DNA of 64,000 nt, taken from contig NZ_JADABY010000006.1 in NCBI RefSeq assembly GCF_015672735.1, positions 1-64,000 of the forward strand, given 5' to 3'. The translations under genes and the position numbers were made by a program. This DNA comes from Citrobacter sp. Res13-Sevr-PEB04-36 (GTDB taxonomy: Bacteria; Pseudomonadota; Gammaproteobacteria; Enterobacterales; Enterobacteriaceae). Below the pieces are notes generated by a model. The model searched no databases and was not told the DNA's origin. It saw only the letters and a list, made by a program, of their open reading frames with translations. Positions 19,230 through 28,708 of the stretch are shown here, piece after piece (positions within the stretch are counted from its first letter, which is position 1; each line of letters opens with the position of its first letter).

Positions 19230-20100
19230 CAAAAATCTCCTCAACCATCGCATCCACCAGCCGTTTTGCCGAACATAGTCTCGGCATCCCCAGCGCCACA
19301 TTCTGCCACCGCTGCGTCACCGACCCGCTCACCGGGTGCTGCTCCGTATCACACCAGTCGCCCAACCAACTCAGCATATCGTTGTGCTCGCTCGAACCGC
19401 CAACGGCAGGCGAATTCAACCATTGATGATAATAATGACGCGTAGTAGGCGCGGCATTTACACTGTGCGCCAGGGCCTGGGTCGCCATCGTGCGTAGATT
19501 ATCTTTGAGCATCGACGCTACGTCAGCGTTGCCCAGTCGACAGGCATCGCCAAACGCGCCCCAGCGCAACTCTTCCAGCGCGACAAAGCAACGTCCCGGC
19601 AACGACCAGCCGTCATATGCCCCCGCCCGCCAGCGGGTAAAAATTTGTTCGCTGTGCGCGCCCGCCTGAACGGTTAGCCCGCGCTGCGTCAGCGCCTTCT
19701 CTTTATAGGCACTGCGTTGCTTAAACCAGCTGGAGAGCACATCGATCTGCTGCATAATACCGGGCGTGGATTGCCCGCGCGGACGCTCCGTCACTTGCAG
19801 GAACGCCAGTCCTTCGGCAATACGCACCAGCGCCAGATGGCCGGGGTCAATCATACCCGCCAGTTTTTCTACCAGCTTCAGGCGCATCATCAAATTTTCG
19901 CTGGAGACACCCGCCATAACCCACGCGCGCAGCTGCGTCTGGGATAACACTTCCTGCGTCAACCGCGCACGCAGCAACCGCTGCTGTTGCAGAAAACCAC
20001 CGGAACGTTTGGTTTCATCTCCCTGAACCAGATCGACCATAAACTTCGGATAAACGCACTCCAGCGTTCGCCCGGGGCCTTCCAGTAACACGTTAGTCAT
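19207..20100 (-). CDS. yjcZ: YjcZ family protein, CrfC partner gene
   Basis: Protein of 297 residues that I place in the YjcZ family by its position behind crfC and its length (E. coli about 292). It is largely helical, without signal peptide, membrane segment or a catalytic motif that I recognise. Its start overlaps the crfC stop by 4 bp (ATGA), so the two are translationally coupled. The 3' end forms part of a hairpin shared with kdgT. The biochemical role is unknown. Confidence 0.8.
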   Translation of the reverse strand: MTNVLLEGPGRTLECVYPKFMVDLVQGDETKRSGGFLQQQRLLRARLTQEVLSQTQLRAWVMAGVSSENLMMRLKLVEKLAGMIDPGHLALVRIAEGLAFLQVTERPRGQSTPGIMQQIDVLSSWFKQRSAYKEKALTQRGLTVQAGAHSEQIFTRWRAGAYDGWSLPGRCFVALEELRWGAFGDACRLGNADVASMLKDNLRTMATQALAHSVNAAPTTRHYYHQWLNSPAVGGSSEHNDMLSWLGDWCDTEQHPVSGSVTQRWQNVALGMPRLCSAKRLVDAMVEEIFAPSLLRG

Positions 20101-22451
20101 GTGTGCTCGGCTGAAAAAAGGGTGTGAATATCGTCACGCAGCAAGCGGGAGTCTTCATTAATCCATGAGGCGATCGCAATACGGTGCTGCAGTTGTTCAC
20201 TCAATGCGGTCACTGCAGATTCGTTTTGCTGGCGCAGGTGCAGACTCTCACGCAGGCTCGCCTGCAATTGTGCCAGGCACAGTGAAAAATCTGCAAAAAA
20301 CGTCGCCATGCCTGCCGTAACGGAAATATCGACCTGTGCCGCTAAAGCTTTACGGATTTGTTGGCAGAACAGCGTAACGTACTGTACAAGGCTATTATTC
20401 AACGCATTGATATCAATGAGATAACGTGTTTTTACGGCGGCATCATCACTCCATCCCCAGTTCGGCTGGTTCAACCAACGTGAGAACATATCGCGCACCC
20501 CGCCCGCAGAGGATGTGCCCTCATCCAACTGCGTATCCTGCTCAATCGCTTCATTGAACAGTTGGCGGGTATTAAAGTTAAACATCGCCGAATGAAACGC
20601 CGGAAAGCGGATCCGGGCGCGGAACCCGGCATGGCTCAACTCCTCTTTCACCCGCTGCTCAATAGGTCGCATCGCATCATTTAACGTCCGCGACAACGTC
20701 GACTCGAGTTGCTCAAAACGCAGGCCTAAATCGCGGCTGATGCTCTCCTGAGCCGCCAGCAGGACGACTTCACAGGACGAACGAATTTTATCTAAGACAA
20801 TCTTGGCGCGTCCTTCATCATGCAGCACCAGCATGTCTCCGGCCATTTCCGCCGCTGTCATGGCCGCCCCTATGCCGTGTTGTGACATTCTCAGCACGTT
20901 TTCTTTTTCAAAGAGCGTGTTGATACTGCAAAGGATCTCCGCCTGTTGCTGGTTGAGAAACACGGTAGTCGCCTCCAGAGCCAGATCAACTTCGTGCTTA
21001 ACCTCATCACTGACCTGTTCCTGACCGACCTGGATCTGCTGCATATCGTCTTCAATATGGCCGATGTTCAGCTGCAGCTTGTCACTCGCTACCGTTAATC
21101 CGTGATAGCGAAACTCAAGATACTCGTGCGCGCTTTGGGCATAGTTCAATAACTTATGTGACGCAGAGCGTAACGCATAGAGCGAGGCATTGGCGTAAGC
21201 GGCATGAATAACGTTCTGAATCGGCTGCTCAAACAGCGAGTCTGCCCAGAGTAAATCGGCAGCATGCCGAATATGCTCGGTATCATCCAGATCGGCCGTG
21301 CGCCAGCGCCGACCAAGCGCAGCTTCGGCAAAATCCTGCACCCAGCGTTGTTCCTGATGATCCGGCAACCGCCCGTGCGTCATCAGTTCATGACGTGCAC
21401 GGTTCGCCAGATACCCCCACATGGAAGACACCGGATAAATACGCTCAGGCGTAATACCGCCCTTCATCAACGTGCCGGAAATCAATGCCCGTACCTGCTC
21501 TTCATCATCGCTGTTACGGTCTTTCTGATCGAATTTATTTACCAGAGCATACAGCGGTACCGATTTGCCTACCGCGGTGATCGCCTGGCGCACTTCCTCA
21601 TCCGAAATCGACTTCAGTTGGGTGTAGTCCATCACCGCCAGGACCGCAGACGCCCGCGCCAGCTGTTCATTCAACATCTTTTGTAAATGCGGCTGTCCGG
21701 CTTCATTTGGCCCCGGCGTATCCAGCAGGGTTAATTGCCCCGGATAGCTTGCCTGCCCGGCCAAATGTACAAACTCGACCTCAATAACCGGAATATTCTC
21801 TATCGCAGCGTACGCAGAAAAAGGGAAATCAACCGCCAGCGCTTTTGACAGACGCACCAGATCGTTCAGACTCTTAAGACACTGGAAAATAGGTTCTGCA
21901 CCTAAATAATACCGTTCAAACGCCACGCCGTTTTCAATGCGCTGCAGCAGCGTATTCATATCCTTATCAATTTCCAGCTCATGGGTAAGAGACTGGCGAT
22001 CGCACTCGCGCACACGCTGCTGCAAAATCTTCATTAAGGCATCAATCGGCGCAACATGAGAAAAATGCAGCACCGGATCTTTCTGGCCTGGTGTATGGCG
22101 GATCAACGTCGGCAGGGCCGTCATCGGTCGATTACGATTAGGTAGCACTTCCGTTCCTACAATCGCATTAATCGTCGTCGATTTTCCCGCTTTCATCGTG
22201 CCGACAATGGCCAACACCATTTCCAGACGAGTGACCTTCCGCAGCTCATTATTGAGCGTTGCTTGCTGGACATCCATGCCACGCGCGCTGAAATGCAGGG
22301 GTTGTACGTGTCCGCTTTGTTCACCTCTTTTCAGAGCAACATCATCCAACGACGTCGTAGGCAATTTTTGCAACTGCCTGAGATGGTCAAGAGAGAGCAT
22401 CAGCAGGCGTTCAGCTTCCTGACTTAATTCATATATTGTCTGTGTGTACAT
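20097..22451 (-). CDS. crfC: Dynamin-like GTPase CrfC (YjdA)
   Basis: Cytoplasmic dynamin-family GTPase. In E. coli CrfC is reported to help keep sister replisomes or clamp-bound DNA together. The GTPase motifs are clear: P-loop GTMKAGKST at 84-92, G3 LLDTPGPNEAG and G4 LVNKFDQKDRN. A long helical stalk follows. From ATG 22451, with AAGGAA nine bases upstream, it has 784 residues, longer than the 742 I recall for E. coli; some extra lies in the stalk around FEKENVLRMSQHGIG. An upstream in-frame extension to 22565 is AT-rich and unlikely to be translated. Confidence 0.92.
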   Translation of the reverse strand: MYTQTIYELSQEAERLLMLSLDHLRQLQKLPTTSLDDVALKRGEQSGHVQPLHFSARGMDVQQATLNNELRKVTRLEMVLAIVGTMKAGKSTTINAIVGTEVLPNRNRPMTALPTLIRHTPGQKDPVLHFSHVAPIDALMKILQQRVRECDRQSLTHELEIDKDMNTLLQRIENGVAFERYYLGAEPIFQCLKSLNDLVRLSKALAVDFPFSAYAAIENIPVIEVEFVHLAGQASYPGQLTLLDTPGPNEAGQPHLQKMLNEQLARASAVLAVMDYTQLKSISDEEVRQAITAVGKSVPLYALVNKFDQKDRNSDDEEQVRALISGTLMKGGITPERIYPVSSMWGYLANRARHELMTHGRLPDHQEQRWVQDFAEAALGRRWRTADLDDTEHIRHAADLLWADSLFEQPIQNVIHAAYANASLYALRSASHKLLNYAQSAHEYLEFRYHGLTVASDKLQLNIGHIEDDMQQIQVGQEQVSDEVKHEVDLALEATTVFLNQQQAEILCSINTLFEKENVLRMSQHGIGAAMTAAEMAGDMLVLHDEGRAKIVLDKIRSSCEVVLLAAQESISRDLGLRFEQLESTLSRTLNDAMRPIEQRVKEELSHAGFRARIRFPAFHSAMFNFNTRQLFNEAIEQDTQLDEGTSSAGGVRDMFSRWLNQPNWGWSDDAAVKTRYLIDINALNNSLVQYVTLFCQQIRKALAAQVDISVTAGMATFFADFSLCLAQLQASLRESLHLRQQNESAVTALSEQLQHRIAIASWINEDSRLLRDDIHTLFSAEHT

Positions 22452-23004
22452 GGAAAATTTTTCCTTAACGCAAATAACCTTACTTTTATTTAGCCAAATC
22501 TTTTTATTTATGGATTTTCGGCTTTTATCATTACGTGTGGAAATAATTAAAATCAAAACAACCAATTGATATTATTAAAATAATATTTGTTATGTGACCG
22601 CTAGCCTGATGCCTCTCCCTTACTGTAATAAGTAAGAAAGATAAACAGAGTAGTTCAGTTTTAAAAAATGCCAGCTTAATTCCCCTACCTAAATTAAGGG
22701 GTAATGAGATATCCATTCACAATAACTAAGCCATACTGAGGATCATGTTACCTATAAATATCAGGTGGTTCGCCTCACCTTAACTTAAATAACAAAACGT
22801 AGCAATTTCCCTTAAAAAATAATCAGACACGCTTTCAACAACGTGAAAAAGCGGGTGTTGCGGCCAGTATATACACCATCGCCCTGTGCTTAATCGGACA
22901 GTAGTCCCGACAATCACAGGGATTTTATGTATAATTGCGGCCTTTTTCGGCAATCTGCCATTTTTTGGGCGCTTTTGCCCCTGCTGACTTTTGAGGAAAT
23001 CTAC
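22452..23004. other. crfC-phnA divergent intergenic region
   Basis: About 550 AT-rich bases between the divergent crfC and phnA. No gene is supported. A good sigma-70 promoter for phnA is listed separately. Confidence 0.7.
22907..22935 (+). promoter_or_regulatory. Sigma-70 promoter of phnA
   Basis: CCGACA, a 17-bp spacer and a perfect TATAAT, 70 bases upstream of the phnA start codon. Confidence 0.65.
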
Positions 23005-23340
23005 ATGTCATTACCACACTGCCCACAATGCAACTCCGAATACACCTACGAAGATAACGGCATGTTCATCTGCCCGGAATGCGCTCACGAATGGAACGAT
23101 GCTGAACCGGCGCATGACAGCGACGAACTGATTGTGAAAGATGCCAACGGCAACCTGCTGGCCGACGGCGACAGCGTAACCGTCGTAAAAGATCTGAAGG
23201 TCAAAGGGAGTTCTTCCATGCTGAAGATCGGTACCAAAGTCAAAAACATCCGCCTGGTTGAAGGCGACCACAATATCGATTGCAAGATCGATGGCTTTGG
23301 CCCAATGAAGCTGAAATCCGAGTTTGTGAAAAAGAACTGA
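23005..23340 (+). CDS. phnA: PhnA zinc-ribbon protein
   Basis: Small conserved protein of 111 residues, named for its neighbourhood to the phosphonate operon but not needed for C-P bond cleavage. The N-terminal zinc ribbon has CPQC and CPEC pairs, and the C-terminal half is a beta-rich PhnA domain. The ATG at 23005 has GAGGAA upstream; the longer frame to 22927 is not needed. Function uncertain. Confidence 0.95.
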   Translation: MSLPHCPQCNSEYTYEDNGMFICPECAHEWNDAEPAHDSDELIVKDANGNLLADGDSVTVVKDLKVKGSSSMLKIGTKVKNIRLVEGDHNIDCKIDGFGPMKLKSEFVKKN

Positions 23341-23346
23341 TTTTTC

Positions 23347-23416
23347 CAGGCCGGATCAGGCGGTTATGCCGCCATCCGGCTTTTATTGCCCGGTGGCGCT
23401 TCGCTTACCGGACCTA
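23347..23416. repeat. REP pair between phnA and phnB
   Basis: One REP palindrome at 23350-23380 (GCCGGATCAGG...CCATCCGGC), followed by a second stem CCGGTGGCG...CTTACCGG. Confidence 0.75.
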
Positions 23417-23460
23417 CGATAACTACACTTAACTGGCTTCTCTTACCTGAGGTAAAGATC

Positions 23461-23910
23461 ATGCCGTTAAGTCCCTACATCTCCTTTGCAGGCAACTGCG
23501 CTGACGCCATTGCGTACTACCAACACACGCTGGGCGCTGAACTACTCTACAAAATCAACTTCGGTGAAATGCCCCAGTCGGCGCAGGACAGCGAAGAGGG
23601 TTGCCCTTCTGGAATGAAATTCCCCGATACCGCCATCGCCCACGCCAATCTGCGCGTTGCGGGCAGCGACATCATGATGAGCGACGGCGTCGCGACAGGA
23701 AAAGCCCACTATTCCGGCTTCACGCTGGTCCTCGACACGCAGGATGTCAACGAAGGGAAGCGCTGGTTTGACAACCTCGCAGCAACAGGCCAAATCGAAA
23801 TGGACTGGCAGGAAACGTTCTGGGCACACGGCTTCGGTAAAGTCACCGATCAGTACGGCGTGCCGTGGATGATCAACGTCGTCAAACAGCAGCAACCCCC
23901 TACGGAGTAA
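23461..23910 (+). CDS. phnB: PhnB, VOC/glyoxalase-fold protein
   Basis: Protein of 149 residues (E. coli 147) of the vicinal-oxygen-chelate superfamily. The repeated beta-alpha-beta-beta-beta units start at PLSPYISFAGNCADAIAYYQ and end WAHGFGKVTDQYGVPWMINV. It is not essential for phosphonate breakdown and its substrate is unknown. It precedes phnC by 132 bp that hold the phn operon promoter. Confidence 0.93.
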   Translation: MPLSPYISFAGNCADAIAYYQHTLGAELLYKINFGEMPQSAQDSEEGCPSGMKFPDTAIAHANLRVAGSDIMMSDGVATGKAHYSGFTLVLDTQDVNEGKRWFDNLAATGQIEMDWQETFWAHGFGKVTDQYGVPWMINVVKQQQPPTE

Positions 23911-23944
23911 TCCTGCGGGAGGCTTGTCCTCCCGTACTGTCATC

Positions 23945-24040
23945 AAACATCGCTCAACTCTTCATCTTCAAGTAACCATCCCTTAACGAAAATGTCACAT
24001 TAATCCGCCACGATGGGGCCACTTTTTTAGGGAGGCCGCA
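23945..24040 (+). promoter_or_regulatory. phnC promoter region with probable Pho box
   Basis: By homology this gap carries the PhoB-dependent promoter of phnC-P. The stretch GTCACATTAATCCGCCACGA resembles the E. coli promoter. CTTCAT/CTTCAA direct repeats could be degenerate Pho-box units, but they are weak by eye. AGGGAGG is a strong ribosome-binding site for phnC. Confidence 0.45.
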
Positions 24041-24042
24041 TC

Positions 24043-24831
24043 ATGCAAACGGTTATTCGCGTCGAGAAACTCTCCAAATCATTCAATCAACATCAGGCGC
24101 TGAATGCGGTTGATCTGACTATCCATTCCGGTGAGATGGTGGCTCTGCTTGGGCCATCAGGTTCCGGAAAATCCACCCTTTTACGTCACTTAAGCGGTTT
24201 GATTACGGGTGATAAATCGCCAGGTAGCCACATCGAGCTGCTAGGCCGCACGGTGCAACACGAAGGCCGACTGGCGCGCGACATCCGCAAAAGCCGCGCC
24301 CATACAGGCTATATCTTCCAACAGTTCAATCTGGTGAACCGTCTCACCGTGCTGGAGAACGTGCTGATTGGCGCGCTCGGCAGCACGCCGTTCTGGCGCA
24401 CCTGTTTTAGCTGGTTTACGCCAGAGCAGAAGCAACGGGCGTTACAGGCACTGACCCGCGTTGGCATGGCGCACTTTGCCTACCAGCGCGTTTCCACGCT
24501 CTCCGGTGGACAGCAGCAGCGCGTCGCTATCGCCCGCGCCCTGATGCAGCAAGCCAAAGTGATCCTCGCCGATGAGCCGATTGCCTCGCTGGACCCGGAA
24601 TCAGCACGCATCGTGATGGACACCCTGCGCGACATTAACCAGACCGACGGCATCACCGTCGTGGTCACGCTACATCAGGTGGATTATGCCCTGCGCTACT
24701 GCGAACGCATTGTCGCGCTGCGCCAGGGGCACGTCTTCTACGACGGCAGCAGCCAGCAGTTTGATAACGATCGATTTGACCATCTCTACCGCAGCATGAA
24801 CCGCGTCGACCAGAACGCGCAGGCTGCCTAG
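24043..24831 (+). CDS. phnC: Phosphonate ABC importer ATPase PhnC
   Basis: ATP-binding subunit of the PhnCDE phosphonate/phosphate-ester importer, 262 residues. Walker [10 protein letters not shown] (about 38-46), signature [15 protein letters not shown], Walker [14 protein letters not shown] and the switch histidine in [10 protein letters not shown] are all present. It is the first gene of the phn operon, separated from phnD by a box-C-like repeat. Confidence 0.97.
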   Translation: MQTVIRVEKLSKSFNQHQALNAVDLTIHSGEMVALLGPSGSGKSTLLRHLSGLITGDKSPGSHIELLGRTVQHEGRLARDIRKSRAHTGYIFQQFNLVNRLTVLENVLIGALGSTPFWRTCFSWFTPEQKQRALQALTRVGMAHFAYQRVSTLSGGQQQRVAIARALMQQAKVILADEPIASLDPESARIVMDTLRDINQTDGITVVVTLHQVDYALRYCERIVALRQGHVFYDGSSQQFDNDRFDHLYRSMNRVDQNAQAA

Positions 24832-24857
24832 TTCTAAAAAACCAGGCGTTATTGGCG

Positions 24858-24965
24858 CAGCCAGGCTGGAGACGGCCAGCGCGGAAAAACCGGAGCGTAC
24901 ACGCAGTACGTGAGGATTTTGAGCACTGCCCGGATTCAGGCTGGCAAGTGAAATAGCCTGGAACA
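24858..24965. repeat. Box-C-like repeat between phnC and phnD
   Basis: The block containing GGAGCGTACACGCAGTACGT, GAGGATTTTGAGCACTGCCC and GGCAAGTGAAATAGCC resembles the enterobacterial box C intergenic repeat as I remember it. Identification from memory only. Confidence 0.5.
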
Positions 24966-24986
24966 ATGACTAATTAAGGAAACGAC

Positions 24987-26003
24987 ATGAGCTATAAGAC
25001 AGTTGCCGCGCTGGCTTTCACCAGCATGTTCAGCATCAGCACCTTGTTAAGCCCGGCATATGCCGATGAACAAGAAAAAGCGCTGAACTTTGGCATTATT
25101 TCGACCGAATCACAGCAAAATCTGAAGCCACAGTGGGAACCGTTCCTGAAGGACATGGAAAAATCGCTGGGCGTAAAAGTGAATGCCTTCTTCGCCCCGG
25201 ACTACGCCGGGATCATCCAGGGCATGCGCTTTAACAAAGTCGATATCGCCTGGTACGGCAACCTCTCGGCGATGGAAGCGGTGGATCGCGCTAACGGACA
25301 AGTCTTCGCCCAGACCGTCGCGGCAGACGGATCGCCGGGTTACTGGAGCGTATTGATCGTCAACAAAGACAGTCCGATCAACAACCTTAACGATCTGATC
25401 GCCAAACGTAAGGATCTCACCTTCGGCAACGGCGATCCAAATTCCACCTCGGGCTACCTCGTCCCCGGTTACTACGTCTTCGCGAAAAACAACATTGCTG
25501 CCAGCGACTTCAAGCGCACCGTTAACGCCGGGCATGAAACCAACGCCCTGGCCGTCGCCAATAAGCAGGTGGATGTTGCCACCAACAACACCGAAAACCT
25601 CGACAAGTTAAAAACCTCTGCACCGGAAAAATTGAAAGCGCTGAAGGTGATCTGGAAATCGCCGCTGATCCCAGGCGATCCGATCGTCTGGCGCAAAAAC
25701 CTCTCCGAAACCACCAAGGACAAGGTGTACGACTTCTTTATGAGCTACGGCAAAACACCGGAAGAGAAAGCCACGCTGGAACGCCTGGGCTGGGCGCCGT
25801 TCCGCGCCTCCAGCGACCTGCAGTTGGTACCGATTCGCCAGCTGGCGCTGTTTAAAGAGATGCAGGGCGTGAAGGACAACAAAGGGCTGAACGCGGAAGA
25901 GAAAACCAGCAAAACCTCAGTGATTAAAGCGCAGCTGGATGACCTCGACCGCCTGACCGCCGCGCTGGGTGCTATGACCAGCGTCACCAAAGCGGTGCAG
26001 TAA
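24987..26003 (+). CDS. phnD: Phosphonate-binding periplasmic protein PhnD
   Basis: Solute-binding protein of the PhnCDE importer, 338 residues (same as E. coli). A signal peptide of about 26 residues ends SPAYA. The mature domain shows the PhnD/Phosphate-phosphite family motifs, such as [18 protein letters not shown] and [19 protein letters not shown], which form the ligand pocket. A BIME separates it from phnE. Confidence 0.97.
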   Translation: MSYKTVAALAFTSMFSISTLLSPAYADEQEKALNFGIISTESQQNLKPQWEPFLKDMEKSLGVKVNAFFAPDYAGIIQGMRFNKVDIAWYGNLSAMEAVDRANGQVFAQTVAADGSPGYWSVLIVNKDSPINNLNDLIAKRKDLTFGNGDPNSTSGYLVPGYYVFAKNNIAASDFKRTVNAGHETNALAVANKQVDVATNNTENLDKLKTSAPEKLKALKVIWKSPLIPGDPIVWRKNLSETTKDKVYDFFMSYGKTPEEKATLERLGWAPFRASSDLQLVPIRQLALFKEMQGVKDNKGLNAEEKTSKTSVIKAQLDDLDRLTAALGAMTSVTKAVQ

Positions 26004-26018
26004 ACCTGGTGCCCAAAT

Positions 26019-26105
26019 TGTAGGCCTGATAAGCGCAGCGCCATCAGGCAATGCAAGGGATTCCATGCCGGATGGCGGTGCCAGCACCTTATCCGGCCTA
26101 CAACA
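26019..26105. repeat. BIME between phnD and phnE
   Basis: Two REP units in opposite orientation: GTAGGCCTGATAAGCG...CCATCAGGC and GCCGGATGGCGG...TTATCCGGCC. Confidence 0.88.
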
Positions 26106-26136
26106 GACCCGAAACATCGACACCCAGGAGCTAAAT

Positions 26137-26916
26137 ATGCAAACCATCACCGTCGCCCCGCCCAAGCGTAGCTGGTTCTCGCTGCTGAGCTGGGCCATTC
26201 TTCTCGCCGTGCTGGTCGTCTCGTGGAAAGGTGCCGAAATGGCCCCGCTCACGCTGATCGAGGATTCCGGCAATATGGCGACCTTCGCCGCCGACTTCTT
26301 CCCGCCGGACTTCAGCCAGTGGCAGGACTATCTCAGCGAAATGGCCGTCACCCTGCAAATCGCCGTCTGGGGAACCGCCCTCGCTGTGGTGCTGTCGATT
26401 CCTTTCGGCCTGATGTGCGCCGACAACCTGGTGCCGTGGTGGATTTACCAGCCGATGCGTCGCCTGATGGACGCCTGTCGCGCCATCAACGAAATGGTCT
26501 TCGCCATGCTGTTTGTGGTTGCGGTCGGTCTCGGGCCGTTCGCCGGGGTGATGGCGCTGTTTATCCACACCACCGGGGTGCTCTCCAAACTGCTTTCCGA
26601 GGCGGTAGAAGCCATTGAGCCGGGTCCGGTAGAAGGCATTCGCGCCACGGGTGCCAACAAGATTGAAGAAATTCTCTACGGCGTGCTACCGCAGGTCATG
26701 CCGCTGCTCATCTCCTACTCGCTGTACCGCTTTGAGTCCAACGTCCGCTCCGCCACGGTAGTCGGAATGGTGGGCGCAGGCGGTATCGGTGTGACCTTAT
26801 GGGAGGCGATTCGCGGCTTTCAGTTCCAGCAAACTTGCGCCCTGATGGTGTTAATCATCGTCACCGTCAGCCTGCTGGATTTCCTCTCCCAGCGTTTGCG
26901 TAAGCACTTCATCTAA
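26137..26916 (+). CDS. phnE: Phosphonate ABC permease PhnE, intact
   Basis: Membrane permease of the phosphonate importer. From ATG 26137 it is one open frame of 259 residues, with about six membrane segments and the binding-protein-dependent EAA-like loop [21 protein letters not shown]. coli K-12 carries an 8-bp duplication that breaks this gene; no such lesion is present here, so the importer should be functional. The in-frame extension to 26065 is translated REP sequence and is rejected. Confidence 0.96.
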   Translation: MQTITVAPPKRSWFSLLSWAILLAVLVVSWKGAEMAPLTLIEDSGNMATFAADFFPPDFSQWQDYLSEMAVTLQIAVWGTALAVVLSIPFGLMCADNLVPWWIYQPMRRLMDACRAINEMVFAMLFVVAVGLGPFAGVMALFIHTTGVLSKLLSEAVEAIEPGPVEGIRATGANKIEEILYGVLPQVMPLLISYSLYRFESNVRSATVVGMVGAGGIGVTLWEAIRGFQFQQTCALMVLIIVTVSLLDFLSQRLRKHFI

Positions 26917-26936
26917 TCAGCGAGGCATTGATTGCT

Positions 26937-27662
26937 ATGCACTTGTCTACACATCCGACCAGTTATCCGACGCGTTATCAGGAAATTGCCGCCAGACTTG
27001 AGCAGGAGCTTCGTCAACATTATCGCTGCGGTGACTACCTTCCGGCCGAGCATCAGCTTGCCGCCCGCTACGAGGTAAACCGCCACACGCTGCGACGCGC
27101 CATTGACCAGCTGGTCGAACGCGGCTGGGTACAGCGGCGTCAGGGCGTCGGCGTGCTGGTGCTGATGCGCCCGTTCGATTACCCGCTGAATGCCCAGGCG
27201 CGCTTCAGTCAGAACCTGCTGGACCAGGGCAGCCATCCCACCAGCGAGAAGTTGCTGGCGGTGCTGCGCCCGGCCTCGAGCCATATTGCCGACGCGCTCA
27301 GCGTCACCGAGGGCGACAACGTTATCCATTTGCGCACCCTGCGCCGGGTGAACGGCATCGCGCTCTGTCTTATCGACCACTATTTTTCTGACCTCACCCT
27401 CTGGCCACTGTTGCAGGGCTTTAACCACGGCTCACTGCACGACTACCTGCGCGAGCAGTGGGGTCTGACGTTACTGCGCACGCAAACACGCATCAGCGCC
27501 CGCCGCGCGCAGGCCAAAGAGAGCAAGGTACTGGAAATCCCCAACATGGCGCCACTGCTGTGCGTGCGCACCCTGAACCACCGTGAAGGCGAAGAACACG
27601 CGACGGAATACTCCGTCAGCCTGACCCGCGCCGACATGATCGAATTCACCATGGAGCACTGA
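26937..27662 (+). CDS. phnF: GntR/HutC-family regulator PhnF
   Basis: Putative repressor of the phn operon, 241 residues (same as E. coli). The N-terminal winged helix-turn-helix (about 10-75, with LPAEHQLAARYEVNRHTLRR) is followed by the UTRA ligand domain. The ATG at 26937 aligns with E. coli; an upstream start at 26928 adds three residues. Its stop abuts the phnG start. Confidence 0.95.
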   Translation: MHLSTHPTSYPTRYQEIAARLEQELRQHYRCGDYLPAEHQLAARYEVNRHTLRRAIDQLVERGWVQRRQGVGVLVLMRPFDYPLNAQARFSQNLLDQGSHPTSEKLLAVLRPASSHIADALSVTEGDNVIHLRTLRRVNGIALCLIDHYFSDLTLWPLLQGFNHGSLHDYLREQWGLTLLRTQTRISARRAQAKESKVLEIPNMAPLLCVRTLNHREGEEHATEYSVSLTRADMIEFTMEH

Positions 27663-28115
27663 ATGCACCTTGATACCGCCACCCGCCAGCGCTGGATGCG
27701 CGCGCTGGCTTACAGCAACGCTAAAGACCTGAATGCGCGCGTCAACGCGCTGAAACTGACGCCAGAATATGAACTCATCCGCGCGCCGGAAAGCGGGCTG
27801 ATGCAGATCCAGGCCCGCATGGGCGGCACCGGCAACCGTTTTTTTGCCGGTGATACCACGATAACCCGCGCCGTCGTGCGCCTGAAGAGCGGCACGCTAG
27901 GCTACAGCTACCTGCTGGGACGCAACAAACCCCACGCCGAGCAGTGCGCGGTGATCGACGCGCTGCTGCAAGAACAAACGCATTTCCACAACCTAATGGA
28001 AACCTTAATTGCCCCGCTGGAAGCGGAACGCGATGCGCTAATTAACGCTCGCCGTGCCGAAGTCAACGCCAGCCGGGTCGACTTCTTCACACTGGTACGC
28101 GGAGATAACGCATGA
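27663..28115 (+). CDS. phnG: C-P lyase core subunit PhnG
   Basis: Subunit of the PhnGHIJ core complex, 150 residues. With PhnI, PhnH and PhnL it takes part in forming the ribose 1-(alkylphosphonate) triphosphate from ATP and phosphonate. It starts immediately after the phnF stop and its end overlaps phnH by 4 bp, which implies tight coupling. Confidence 0.96.
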   Translation: MHLDTATRQRWMRALAYSNAKDLNARVNALKLTPEYELIRAPESGLMQIQARMGGTGNRFFAGDTTITRAVVRLKSGTLGYSYLLGRNKPHAEQCAVIDALLQEQTHFHNLMETLIAPLEAERDALINARRAEVNASRVDFFTLVRGDNA

Positions 28116-28708
28116 CACGATCTACGGCACTACAGAGCGCCTTTAATTTACCCGTCCAGGATGCGCAGCAGTGCTTTCGTCGCCTGCTGAAAGCCATGAG
28201 CGAGCCGGGCGTAATTGTCGCCCTGCATCAGCTGAAACACGGCTGGCAGCCGCTGGGCCTGGCGACCACCAGCGTACTGCTGACCCTGGTCGACGGTGAC
28301 ACCCCGGTGTGGCTGGCTCCTGCCATGGATAACGACATTGCCCGACAGAACCTGCGTTTTCACACCAATGCCCCACTGGTAGAACAGCCGCAGCAGGCCG
28401 CCTTTGCCATCGCCGATAACCGTATTAGCAGCGAACAGCTCAACGCCCTCTCTTCCGGTTCCGCCGTGGCACCAGAGACCAGCGCGACCCTGATTGTGCA
28501 GATCGCGGGCTTAAGCGGCGGACGCATGCTGCGCCTGACCGGGGCAGGAATCGCCGAAGAACGGATGATCGCCCCGCAATTACCGGAATGCCTGATTGAT
28601 GAACTGACCGAGCGCCCGCACCCGTTCCCGCTGGGGATTGATCTGATCCTCACCTGCGGCGAACGGCTGCTGGCTATTCCGCGAACCACCCATGTGGAGG
28701 TGTGCTGA
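28112..28708 (+). CDS. phnH: C-P lyase core subunit PhnH
   Basis: Core-complex subunit of 198 residues (E. coli 194) with the PLP-transferase-like fold known for PhnH but no PLP lysine function. It is required for the first step of C-P lyase. It overlaps phnG by 4 bp, and its TGA shares one base with the phnI ATG. Confidence 0.96.
   Translation: MTRSTALQSAFNLPVQDAQQCFRRLLKAMSEPGVIVALHQLKHGWQPLGLATTSVLLTLVDGDTPVWLAPAMDNDIARQNLRFHTNAPLVEQPQQAAFAIADNRISSEQLNALSSGSAVAPETSATLIVQIAGLSGGRMLRLTGAGIAEERMIAPQLPECLIDELTERPHPFPLGIDLILTCGERLLAIPRTTHVEVC

Noticed and set aside
26065-26136. Extended N-terminus of PhnE
   Set aside because: It is translated REP sequence; ATG 26137 gives the family length of 259.
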